A DNA stretch of 64,000 bases, taken from Candidatus Woesearchaeota archaeon (GTDB lineage: Archaea; Nanobdellota; Nanobdellia; Woesearchaeales; GW2011-AR9). The position numbers and the translations under genes were made by a program. This document shows, piece by piece, positions 1-8,019 of the stretch (position 1 is the stretch's first letter; the number at the start of each line of letters is the position of its first letter). The stretch lies in NCBI GenBank assembly GCA_018696595.1, contig JABHQW010000008.1:204522-268521 (forward strand), written 5' to 3'. The notes beneath the pieces were generated by a model. It was not told the origin of the DNA. It made no database searches and was given only the letters and a program-made list of their open reading frames with translations.

Positions 1-717
1 CACTAAAGCGTCAAGATGATAATCTTCAGAAAATTTTTGGAACGCCGAAAAATCTTTAACAATTTTTAATTTAATTTCTTGTGGATAAAATTTTTGTAAC
101 AAAGAAATGTCTTTTTCAGAATATGCAACTGGAACCACAAAACAACCACGTTTCATAAACATTAGTCCAGCCAGAATACTAAATTTATTTTCAACTAATA
201 AAAATACTTTTCCTTCAACTCCAGTTGGTAAACCGCCAAAACAATCAATCTTTTCAATAAACAAATAAACTCCACTTTGGTTAATTTCTATATGTAAAGT
301 AATATCTTGATTTTTAAATTTAAATTCAAAATTTGAATTTTCTTCAATAAATTTCCCCACAGAAATGCTCAACTCAGGAGATTTTATAGGAAATGATTTG
401 TCAGATCTCTTAGTTTCAACCCTAAATGTTTTTTGACTCTTACATTCTGATTGTAACAATTTCAGGGCTTCTTTCTTGATTTCTTCAACATCTCGGTCAA
501 TTTTAATTGCTAAAGAATAAGAGGTCAAACCAAACACGTTTTTCAATAAATTATGGTTGTCAAAATAATCAACAATAAATCTGCCACGAAGTTTCTTTAC
601 TTGATCAATAAACGCTATTTTTTTGATATTACTAACTAACTTGTTCTCAAATAAATTACGATTTTTTCCCTTCAAAAATATCTCTCCGGGACGCAATAAG
701 ATAGTATTATAACCCAT
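1..717 (-). CDS. ThiI-like (tRNA 4-thiouridine sulfurtransferase family) protein, truncated by window edge, degenerate PP-loop
   Basis: Manual minus-strand translation MGYNTILLRPGEIFLKGKNRNLFENKL...GGLPTGVEGKVFLLVENKFSILAGLMFMKRGC; open through position 1. Confidence 0.75.
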   Translation of the reverse strand, partial: MGYNTILLRPGEIFLKGKNRNLFENKLVSNIKKIAFIDQVKKLRGRFIVDYFDNHNLLKNVFGLTSYSLAIKIDRDVEEIKKEALKLLQSECKSQKTFRVETKRSDKSFPIKSPELSISVGKFIEENSNFEFKFKNQDITLHIEINQSGVYLFIEKIDCFGGLPTGVEGKVFLLVENKFSILAGLMFMKRGCFVVPVAYSEKDISLLQKFYPQEIKLKIVKDFSAFQKFSEDYHLDALV

Positions 718-910
718 ATTTTGCAAAATAGGGGTTGTTTTTAAAAAAGTTGTTACAAATTTAACAAATATAGTTTTTGATTTATAAACACCCTTCATTT
801 CAAATGTAGCTGTTTTCGTCACTGTTTTCCGACGAATACTCCATAAGAAACGTACGTTATTTTAGTTTTGAAAATGTATATACATTAAATACATTCAAAA
901 AATCAAGGCA

Positions 911-972
911 TTTATAAAGGGAATATTTAAATACTTGACATTCATTTATAAAGGAAAATAGCGATTTATAAA
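911..972 (+). promoter_or_regulatory. Three TATA-box-like elements (TTTATAAA at 911, 945, 965) upstream of tbp
   Basis: Direct reading: catttataaaggg, catttataaagga, gatttataaata. Confidence 0.6.
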
Positions 973-994
973 TAAACTTGGGGGTTTAAAAAAA

Positions 995-1600
995 ATGGCA
1001 AAAAACGAATCTAAAAAGGAAGTTAAAAATCCTAAACAAGGAAGTAAAGGTTGGGGTAGAAAAGAAATTAAAATTGTAAATATAGTTGTTTCTACAGGAA
1101 TGGAAAAAGAAGTACCTTTAGAAAAAATGGCAGCAACACTACCAAATACTGAATATAATCCTGAACAATTCCCTGGATTAGTATTAAGAATTAAAGATCC
1201 AAAAACATCTGCATTAATTTTCTCTAGTGGAAAAGTTGTTTGTACTGGAGCAAGAACTATGGAAGATGTGGATAAGAGTATTCTAAGCATCATTAAAAGT
1301 CTTAAAAAACTCAATATTGTTGTTACTATCAAACCAGAAATTACTGTTCAAAACATTGTTGCTTCTGGTTCAATTGGCATGGATTTAAACTTAAATGTGT
1401 TAGGAATTAAATTACCAAACACAGAATATGAACCTGAACAGTTTCCAGGATTAGTTCATAAGTTAAAAGGTACTAATGCTACTTTCCTTCTATTTAGTAA
1501 TGGTAAAATTGTTTGTACTGGAACTAAAACCGAAGGCCAAGTTCATGAAGCTACAGATAAGCTAATTGAAAACTTAAAAAAGTTGATTGGAAAAAACTAG
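995..1600 (+). CDS. tbp: TATA-box-binding protein (two TBP repeats)
   Basis: Internal duplication LPNTEYNPEQFPGLVLRIKDPKTSALIFSSGKVVCTGA / LPNTEYEPEQFPGLVHKLKGTNATFLLFSNGKIVCTGT. Confidence 0.98.
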   Translation: MAKNESKKEVKNPKQGSKGWGRKEIKIVNIVVSTGMEKEVPLEKMAATLPNTEYNPEQFPGLVLRIKDPKTSALIFSSGKVVCTGARTMEDVDKSILSIIKSLKKLNIVVTIKPEITVQNIVASGSIGMDLNLNVLGIKLPNTEYEPEQFPGLVHKLKGTNATFLLFSNGKIVCTGTKTEGQVHEATDKLIENLKKLIGKN

Positions 1601-1650
1601 GCAATTAGACAACATAAATCTTTATATATTTCTTTTTTTATTTATCTCTT

Positions 1651-1745
1651 TATACTTAGAGCAGTTAAATATTTGAATTAAATAACTGCTCTTGTGTATA
1701 CCAAAGCACTACTTAAATATACGAAACATTAGTGCTTTTAGTATA
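1651..1745. repeat. Two tandem 45-bp hairpin units bounded by TATAC/GTATA
   Basis: AGAGCAGTTA/TAACTGCTCT (1658-1667/1683-1692) and AAAGCACTA/TAGTGCTTT (1703-1711/1730-1738); GTATA boundaries about 45 bp apart. Confidence 0.7.
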
Positions 1746-1763
1746 AGATCAAAGGGGGTAAAA

Positions 1764-1786
1764 ATTATTAGCTAATAGCTAATAAT
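1764..1786. repeat. Perfect inverted repeat ATTATTAGC-TAATA-GCTAATAAT upstream of mcm
   Basis: Direct reading. Confidence 0.8.
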
Positions 1787-1798
1787 CTTTGTAGTTAT

Positions 1799-3820
1799 AT
1801 GGAAGTTGATGAACAAATTAAGGTATTTCGTGAATTTATTGAACAAAATCGTTATCCACAATTGTTAGAAGCAGTTAGAAAAGGATTTACGCATTTGGTA
1901 CTAGATTTCTCAGAATTAATCAAATTTAATACTGAAATTACGGAAGAAATATTAGAAAACCCTGAAGAATTATTAAAAGCGGCAGAATTAGCAATCAAAG
2001 AATTTGATTTGCCAAAAAAGATTACTAAATTTACAGTAAGATTTACTAAACTCCCAGAATCTCAAAAAATTAGTATTTCTGAAATTAGAAGCAAACATTT
2101 AAACAAATTTATTTGGTGTGAAGGAATTGTTAGACAAAAATCAAATGTTCGGCCACATGTAACCGCTGCCAAATTTGAATGTCCTTCTTGTGGAAATATT
2201 CTTAGTGTACTTCAATTAGATCAGAAATATAAAGAACCAACAAGGTGTGGTTGTGGCAGAAAAGGTAAATTTAAAGAAATTTCTAAACAGTTAGTAGACG
2301 GCCAAGGATTAGTTTTGGAAGAATCTCCTGACGATTTGGATGGAGCACAATCAAAAAGAATTAACGTTTTTCTTAAAGATGATTTAGTAAGCCCGATGTC
2401 TGAAAGAAGAACTAGTCCTGGCGCAAGAGTAAAATTATGTGGATGGGTTACTGAAGTTCCAATCACGTTAAGAAGTGGTGGACAAGCAACAAAATATGAT
2501 TTAATTATTGAAGCTAATTATATTGAACCACTTGAAGATGATTTTACTAATCTTAAAATGACTGAAGAAGAACTTGATGAAATTAAAAGTATTGCTCGTC
2601 AAGAAAATGTTATAAATGTACTCGCCAAAAGTATTGCCCCCTCAATTTATGGACATGATAAAGTTAAAGAAGCTTTAGTTTTGCAATTGGCAGGAGGGTG
2701 TAGAAAAGTCCGACCAGATGGTGTAATTACAAGAGGAGACATGCACACTCTTTTAATTGGTGATCCTGGTTCAGGAAAATCTCAATTACTAAAAAGGATT
2801 AGTAAGGTTGCTCCAAAAGCAAGATTTACTTCAGGTAAAGGTGCTACTGCTGCAGGTTTAACTGCCTCTGTTGTTAAAGATGAATTTCTTGGTGGTTGGA
2901 GTTTAGAAGCAGGTACACTAGTTCTAGCTAACAAAGGTTTTGCAATTATTGATGAGATGGATAAAATGGGCAAAGAAGATCGTTCTGCTTTGCACGAAGC
3001 TTTAGAGCAGCAAAGTGTAAGTATAGCGAAAGCAAACATTCAAGCGACTTTACGTTGTGAGACTACTGTTTTAGCAGCAGCTAATCCAAAATTTGGAAGA
3101 TTTGACCCTTATGATTTAGTTGCAAACCAAATTAATTTACCTCCTACATTAATCAATAGATTTGATTTGATTTTTCCAATTAAAGATATGCCTAACAGAG
3201 AAAGAGATGATCAAACCGCTTCATTTATTCTTAGTTTACATAAAGACCCTAAAAAAGCGATTGCTGATATTTCTACAGAATTGTTAAGAAAATATTTTAC
3301 TTATGTTAGACAAAGAGCTCATCCTCAGATGACTGATGAAGCAATTGAAGAAATAAAAGAATATTATATTTCAATGCGTAATTCTGGAGCTGGAGATGAA
3401 GCAGGAATGAAAAGCGTCCCAATTACTGCTAGACAATTAGAAGCTTTGGTAAGATTATCGGAAGCTTCTGCAAAAATTAAGTTAAGTAAATTAGTTACAA
3501 AGAAAGATGCACTTAAAGCTATTGAATTAATTGATTATTGTTTGAACCAAATTGCTAAAGATAAAGATACTGGTCAAATAGATATTGATAGAATTGGAAG
3601 TAAAATGACTGCTACTCAAAGAGGAGGAATTAGTATTGTTAAAGAAGTTATTGCACAATTAGAAGGCGAACTTAGTGCAAAAATTATTCCTGTTGAAGCA
3701 ATTGTTGAAGCAGCACAACAAAAAAATATTGCAAAAGAACAAGTAGAAGAAGTTTTAGAAAAATTAAGAAGATCTGGAGATATATTTGAACCTAAACGAG
3801 GATTTATTCAACGACTATAA
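1799..3820 (+). CDS. mcm: Replicative DNA helicase MCM
   Basis: Zn-ribbon CPSCG...CGCG, Walker A GDPGSGKSQ, Walker B AIIDEMDKM, arginine finger INRFDLIF, C-terminal wHTH. Confidence 0.98.
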   Translation: MEVDEQIKVFREFIEQNRYPQLLEAVRKGFTHLVLDFSELIKFNTEITEEILENPEELLKAAELAIKEFDLPKKITKFTVRFTKLPESQKISISEIRSKHLNKFIWCEGIVRQKSNVRPHVTAAKFECPSCGNILSVLQLDQKYKEPTRCGCGRKGKFKEISKQLVDGQGLVLEESPDDLDGAQSKRINVFLKDDLVSPMSERRTSPGARVKLCGWVTEVPITLRSGGQATKYDLIIEANYIEPLEDDFTNLKMTEEELDEIKSIARQENVINVLAKSIAPSIYGHDKVKEALVLQLAGGCRKVRPDGVITRGDMHTLLIGDPGSGKSQLLKRISKVAPKARFTSGKGATAAGLTASVVKDEFLGGWSLEAGTLVLANKGFAIIDEMDKMGKEDRSALHEALEQQSVSIAKANIQATLRCETTVLAAANPKFGRFDPYDLVANQINLPPTLINRFDLIFPIKDMPNRERDDQTASFILSLHKDPKKAIADISTELLRKYFTYVRQRAHPQMTDEAIEEIKEYYISMRNSGAGDEAGMKSVPITARQLEALVRLSEASAKIKLSKLVTKKDALKAIELIDYCLNQIAKDKDTGQIDIDRIGSKMTATQRGGISIVKEVIAQLEGELSAKIIPVEAIVEAAQQKNIAKEQVEEVLEKLRRSGDIFEPKRGFIQRL

Positions 3821-3822
3821 AA

Positions 3823-4584
3823 ATGGAACAAAACAAATTTGAACGACACACTGCCGTAAAAACAATAATTAAAGAATTGTTAACTGGAGAATATGTACAA
3901 GAAAAAGAAAATAATCCTAATTATTTGTTATCTTCTTCTAAAGAAAAGATTCATAGATTAAATGTAATGGGTATTATTTTAACTAAAGAGATTTTAGGTT
4001 CTGTTGTAAACATTTTAATTGATGATGGTACTGGTCAAATCAATTTACGTTTTTTTGAAGAAAACAAAATAATTGATTCTTTAAATACGGGTGACGCCAT
4101 TTTAGTTATTGGAAGATTAAGAACTTATAATCAAGAAAGATATATTTCTTCAGAAATTGTTAAAAAAATTGATCATCTTTGGTTAAAATTAAGATCTTTA
4201 GAATTGAAGGAATTAATTAATAAAAAAGAAGAAATTGTTGTGGAAAAAGAGCCAGTTGTTGCAATAACTAACAAAGTACAAGAAACTAAAAAACTTGTTG
4301 TTGAAGCAATTACAGAAAAAGAAATTGTTAAAAATAAAAAAGAAGAAATTATTGAGAAAGAAGATAATACTGAAGAAGAAATAAGTGATAATGTTAAAGA
4401 AGATATTCTTTTACCAATAGAAAAAATTAAAAAAATTATTGAAGAGATGGATACAGGAGATGGCGTATTAATTGAAGAAATAATTTCTAAATCTCCTTTA
4501 AATGATACTGAAGAAGTTATTGAAAAAATGTTAGAAGCAGGAGATATTTTTCAAAACCTTCCTGGTAAAGTTAAAGTTTTGTAA
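3823..4584 (+). CDS. RPA32-like OB-fold single-stranded-DNA-binding protein with C-terminal winged helix
   Basis: OB-fold pattern VMGIILTKEILGSVVNILIDDGTGQINLRFF; starts 2 nt after mcm stop. Confidence 0.75.
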   Translation: MEQNKFERHTAVKTIIKELLTGEYVQEKENNPNYLLSSSKEKIHRLNVMGIILTKEILGSVVNILIDDGTGQINLRFFEENKIIDSLNTGDAILVIGRLRTYNQERYISSEIVKKIDHLWLKLRSLELKELINKKEEIVVEKEPVVAITNKVQETKKLVVEAITEKEIVKNKKEEIIEKEDNTEEEISDNVKEDILLPIEKIKKIIEEMDTGDGVLIEEIISKSPLNDTEEVIEKMLEAGDIFQNLPGKVKVL

Positions 4585-4604
4585 ATTAAATACTTCAATT
4601 ATTT

Positions 4605-5444
4605 TCAAAACATCAATGGCGTTACATAGACTTCTACTAATGCTGCTACAATTAAAATTCCTACACTGATCAAAATCATGTCTAAAGCGTCCATTAAGAC
4701 ACGATCCTCTTTCAAGTTGTGTTTGATTAATGCAATAGAAATAATCCCACCAGCCAAACCAGCAACGAAATATGAAGCCATTTCTAAAATACCATGAGTC
4801 ATATAACGTAAAAAACTGAATGAAGCAGCAGAAAAGTATGAAGAAATTGCAGGTAAACCAATTAAAGAAGCACCTTTAGCCAATTCCATCTTAAAAAAGT
4901 TACCCATTGCCGTAGCTACAACTGAAGCGTTCCAAGTTAAAATGAATATTGCTCCTGTTCCATATAAAAATGAAAAAGTTATACAGAAAAATAAAACTTT
5001 AAGATTGTTAAGAAATATTTTTGTTAATAAACCAAAATGAGTAATTCCTCCTTGAACATTATTGTTAGTGTTAACAATTGCTTTTTCTTGTAAAGAAAAA
5101 ATTACTGTCGAAGTCTCACTTGGTAAAAATACATAAGCTAGAGCTAAAGCACTAGTTATTCCCAAAAATAAGAAAACTAGAAAAATTAATACTTTGGCAT
5201 GCTCTTTAAGTAATTTCCATTCAGTATCATACTTTAAATCTATTTCTTCTTCGTTCTTAATTGTAGTGTAAAGCATTGGTAAAGTTGCCATTACAATTAA
5301 GAATACTGTTAATAACCCTGAAACTTCTCTAAAAACTAAATAAGATAAAGTTAATCCTACTAAAGCATATACAAAACCAGCTATAAACATTTCCCATGGT
5401 TTCTTCTTAACTGCAAAAGGATTGAATAAAGATTCTAAGACCAT
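4605..5444 (-). CDS. SpoIIM/DUF95-family integral membrane protein
   Basis: MVLESLFNPFAVKKKPWEMFIAGFVYALVGLTLSYLVFRE; multiple TM segments, family style. Confidence 0.7.
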   Translation of the reverse strand: MVLESLFNPFAVKKKPWEMFIAGFVYALVGLTLSYLVFREVSGLLTVFLIVMATLPMLYTTIKNEEEIDLKYDTEWKLLKEHAKVLIFLVFLFLGITSALALAYVFLPSETSTVIFSLQEKAIVNTNNNVQGGITHFGLLTKIFLNNLKVLFFCITFSFLYGTGAIFILTWNASVVATAMGNFFKMELAKGASLIGLPAISSYFSAASFSFLRYMTHGILEMASYFVAGLAGGIISIALIKHNLKEDRVLMDALDMILISVGILIVAALVEVYVTPLMF

Positions 5445-5513
5445 TAATAAATGAATAATAAAAATGTATTTAAAGCTTTTCTTTTGATTGTAATATTAAT
5501 TATTTTGTGTTAA

Positions 5514-5627
5514 CAAAAACACTACTGCTAATGGTGGCACATTTTGTTCATTTTTTATTCAATGAAAAACATAAAATAAAGTAAACTAAAATTAATGAAC
5601 AAAATTCTGGGTGCTGTAGTGGTTTTG
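5514..5627. repeat. Long imperfect inverted repeat in origin region
   Basis: CAAAAACACTAC(5514-5525)/GTAGTGGTTTTG(5616-5627) and ATTTTGTTCATT(5541-5552)/AATGAACAAAAT(5594-5605). Confidence 0.75.
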
Positions 5628-5761
5628 CTTTTATTAAATTAATTTAATATTACTTTTTTAAATTATATATTATGAAAATATTGTTCTGTATGTTTACGAC
5701 TGAATACAAAAAATTTTTACTCCTTAAAAAAAGATTAATGCATATATTCAATACCGTGACA

Positions 5762-5782
5762 CCTTAATTTCTTATGGAGAAT
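5762..5782 (-). promoter_or_regulatory. ORB-like origin recognition element 1
   Basis: CCTTAATTTCTTATGGAGAAT; reverse complement ATTCTCCATAAGAAATTAAGG resembles archaeal ORB (TTTCCAnnGGAAAnnAAGGGGT). Confidence 0.65.
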
Positions 5783-5894
5783 ATTTTCAAAGGAAAAAAT
5801 TCTTTGTGATGAAAAATTATTGAGGTTAATTAGTGATCAATGGTTTGAATCATCAAAAAGAAAGAGCGTGAGATAATCCTTCGGACGAGCTGAC

Positions 5895-5915
5895 CCTTAA
5901 TTTCTTATGGAGAAT
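5895..5915 (-). promoter_or_regulatory. ORB-like origin recognition element 2
   Basis: Identical 21-bp direct repeat of ORB-like element 1, preceded by GAC. Confidence 0.7.
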
Positions 5916-6213
5916 TATTTAATTTTGTTTGAGTTAATTTTAGTTCATGTCTGTGGTTGAATGTAATCCTTTAAGGTTATTTGATATTTTATTTAATTAA
6001 TCAGTATTGATCAATTAAAATCATTCATTATTTCTATTTAAGAGATTCATCAAAAGTAGTAGGGGGGGAAAGAATAAAATAAAGAATGAAAGGGAAAATA
6101 AAGAATCAAGATAAAGTATCATTGGATTATTATAAAAATAATTAAGAAAGAAAAATTACTTGGATAATTAAATTAATAGTTTGTTGCTGAAAGTAAGTTA
6201 GTATAGTAATAGA

Positions 6214-6405
6214 TTATATAATAATAATAATAATATATTAAATATAATATATAATAAGGTTAAACTTTTCATCTTCTTGTTCTTATTTGAGATCAAACAA
6301 CTTTCTTTTTTCATTGTTCTCTTTCTTTCTTCTTCTTTCTTTTCTATATTGAAAATATATATATATATATATATAATAAACTATTTAATAATAATAATAA
6401 TAATA
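6214..6405. repeat. AT microsatellite tracts, candidate duplex-unwinding element
   Basis: (TAA)n/(ATA)n and (AT)n runs at about 6214-6250 and 6353-6405. Confidence 0.7.
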
Positions 6406-6739
6406 TAAAACAAATACAAAAATTACTACTTCTTAATTTTTTTACTTATACCAAAACATTTTTTTTTGATTAACGAATAACAAAACAACTTAATCCTTTA
6501 ACTTCTATATTCTATATTATTACCTCATTATTACCTCATTAACTAAAATAAACCTATTAATTCATAATTCACTACTTAATAATCTTCAGATAACTATTTA
6601 TAGAAGTTCCACCCGTAATAGAGGTATTAAAGTATATTTGTTGTCTTATACTTTGAAGATGCAATTTCTTTATATAATTGCAAGCTTCAATGTATGAATA
6701 TAACAAAAAACAAACAATCTTTTTTTTTAAAAGATAAGT

Positions 6740-6761
6740 TTCCAACAGAAATGAGGGGGTA
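6740..6761 (+). promoter_or_regulatory. ORB-like element 3, opposite orientation, overlapping orc1 ribosome-binding region
   Basis: TTTCCAACAGAAATGAGGGGGT; ATG follows at 6765. Confidence 0.6.
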
Positions 6762-6764
6762 GGT

Positions 6765-7967
6765 ATGGCGCAAATAGGGGATTTTTTTGAGAACTTTTTA
6801 AAGAAAGAATCAATCTTTCTGAATAAAGCAGTTTTAATGTCAGCACACATTCCAACTGATATATTGTATCGAGAAGAACAAATTCAAGAAGTTGCTAACA
6901 TCTTGGCACCCTTATTAAGAACAGAAAGACCTTCTAATTTATTTATTTATGGTAAAACTGGAACAGGTAAAACTCTTGCTGTTAAACATATTATGGAATC
7001 TATGTTAGAAATTGCTAAAAAGAATAATGTTCCTTTAAAACCAATTTATGTGAATTGTAAGTTAAAACGTGTTGCTGATACTGAATATAGATTAATTGCA
7101 CAATTAATTAAGGATTTTGGCAGAGATATTCCTTCAACTGGTTTACCTACAGATGAGGTTTATAATATCTTTTACAAATTGTTAGATCAAGAAAAAAAGA
7201 TTGTTCTTTTGATTTTAGACGAAATTGACCAATTAACTAAAAAGATTGGTGATGAGATCTTATATAACCTAACTAGAATTAATGCTGAACTAAAACAATC
7301 ACAAATTTGTTTACTGGGAATTTCTAATAATTTAGTTTTCTCTGAAAACCTAGATCCTAGAGTTAAAAGTAGTTTATCAGAAGAAGAATTAATTTTCCCG
7401 CCTTATAATGCGATACAAATTCAAGAAATTTTAAAGAGTAGGGCAAAAGTTGCGTTTAAAGAAGAAGTAATTCAACCTGGAGTAATCGAAAAATGTTCAG
7501 CTTATGCTGCTAGAGAACATGGGGATGCTCGAAGAGCAATAGATTTGTTAAGAGTTTCAGGAGAACTTGCCGAAAGAGCAGGTTCAACAATAGTAAAAAT
7601 TGAACATTTGGATGATGCTGAAAGAAAAGTTGAATCTGACAAAATAATTAATGCTATTGTCAGTCAACCAAAACAATTTCAAAGTGTTTTATATTCAATT
7701 ATTTTAATTTCTCCACAAAAAAGACAATTTTACACTGGAGAAATTTATGAAGTTTACAAAAACATCTGTAAACAGACCAAATTTAATGTTTTAACTCAAA
7801 GAAGAATATCAGATATTCTTGCAGAATTGGACATGTTGGGAATAATTAATGCTAAAATCATTTCTAAAGGTAGATATGGTAGAACTAGAGAAGTTTCTTT
7901 ATCTGTTGAAGAAAACATTTTGATTAAACTAAGAGAAATTTTAGAAAAATCTTTACACATTAATTGA
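6765..7967 (+). CDS. cdc6: Orc1/Cdc6 replication initiator
   Basis: Walker A YGKTGTGKTLAV, Walker B LLILDEIDQL, C-terminal wHTH. Confidence 0.97.
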   Translation: MAQIGDFFENFLKKESIFLNKAVLMSAHIPTDILYREEQIQEVANILAPLLRTERPSNLFIYGKTGTGKTLAVKHIMESMLEIAKKNNVPLKPIYVNCKLKRVADTEYRLIAQLIKDFGRDIPSTGLPTDEVYNIFYKLLDQEKKIVLLILDEIDQLTKKIGDEILYNLTRINAELKQSQICLLGISNNLVFSENLDPRVKSSLSEEELIFPPYNAIQIQEILKSRAKVAFKEEVIQPGVIEKCSAYAAREHGDARRAIDLLRVSGELAERAGSTIVKIEHLDDAERKVESDKIINAIVSQPKQFQSVLYSIILISPQKRQFYTGEIYEVYKNICKQTKFNVLTQRRISDILAELDMLGIINAKIISKGRYGRTREVSLSVEENILIKLREILEKSLHIN

Positions 7968-8019
7968 ATATGAATTTATAATTTATTAATAAATAAATAA
8001 AAATAAAGTAAAACAAAAT

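Larger units (their letters stand above)
5514..6764. other. Putative chromosomal replication origin (oriC) next to orc1/cdc6
   Basis: About 1.3 kb non-coding, ORB-like repeats, extreme AT tracts, flanked by mcm/RPA on one side and orc1-polD on the other. Confidence 0.8.

Noticed and set aside
946-1332. 128-aa minus-strand ORF overlapping tbp
   Set aside because: Antisense to a clear conserved gene; Phe/Leu/Ser-rich composition typical of complement of AT-rich coding DNA.
2221-3039. Minus-strand ORFs within mcm
   Set aside because: Antisense shadows of a conserved gene with no recognisable motifs.
6572-6850. 92-aa minus-strand ORF crossing the origin/orc1 boundary
   Set aside because: Overlaps the orc1 start and origin; low-complexity, no family features.
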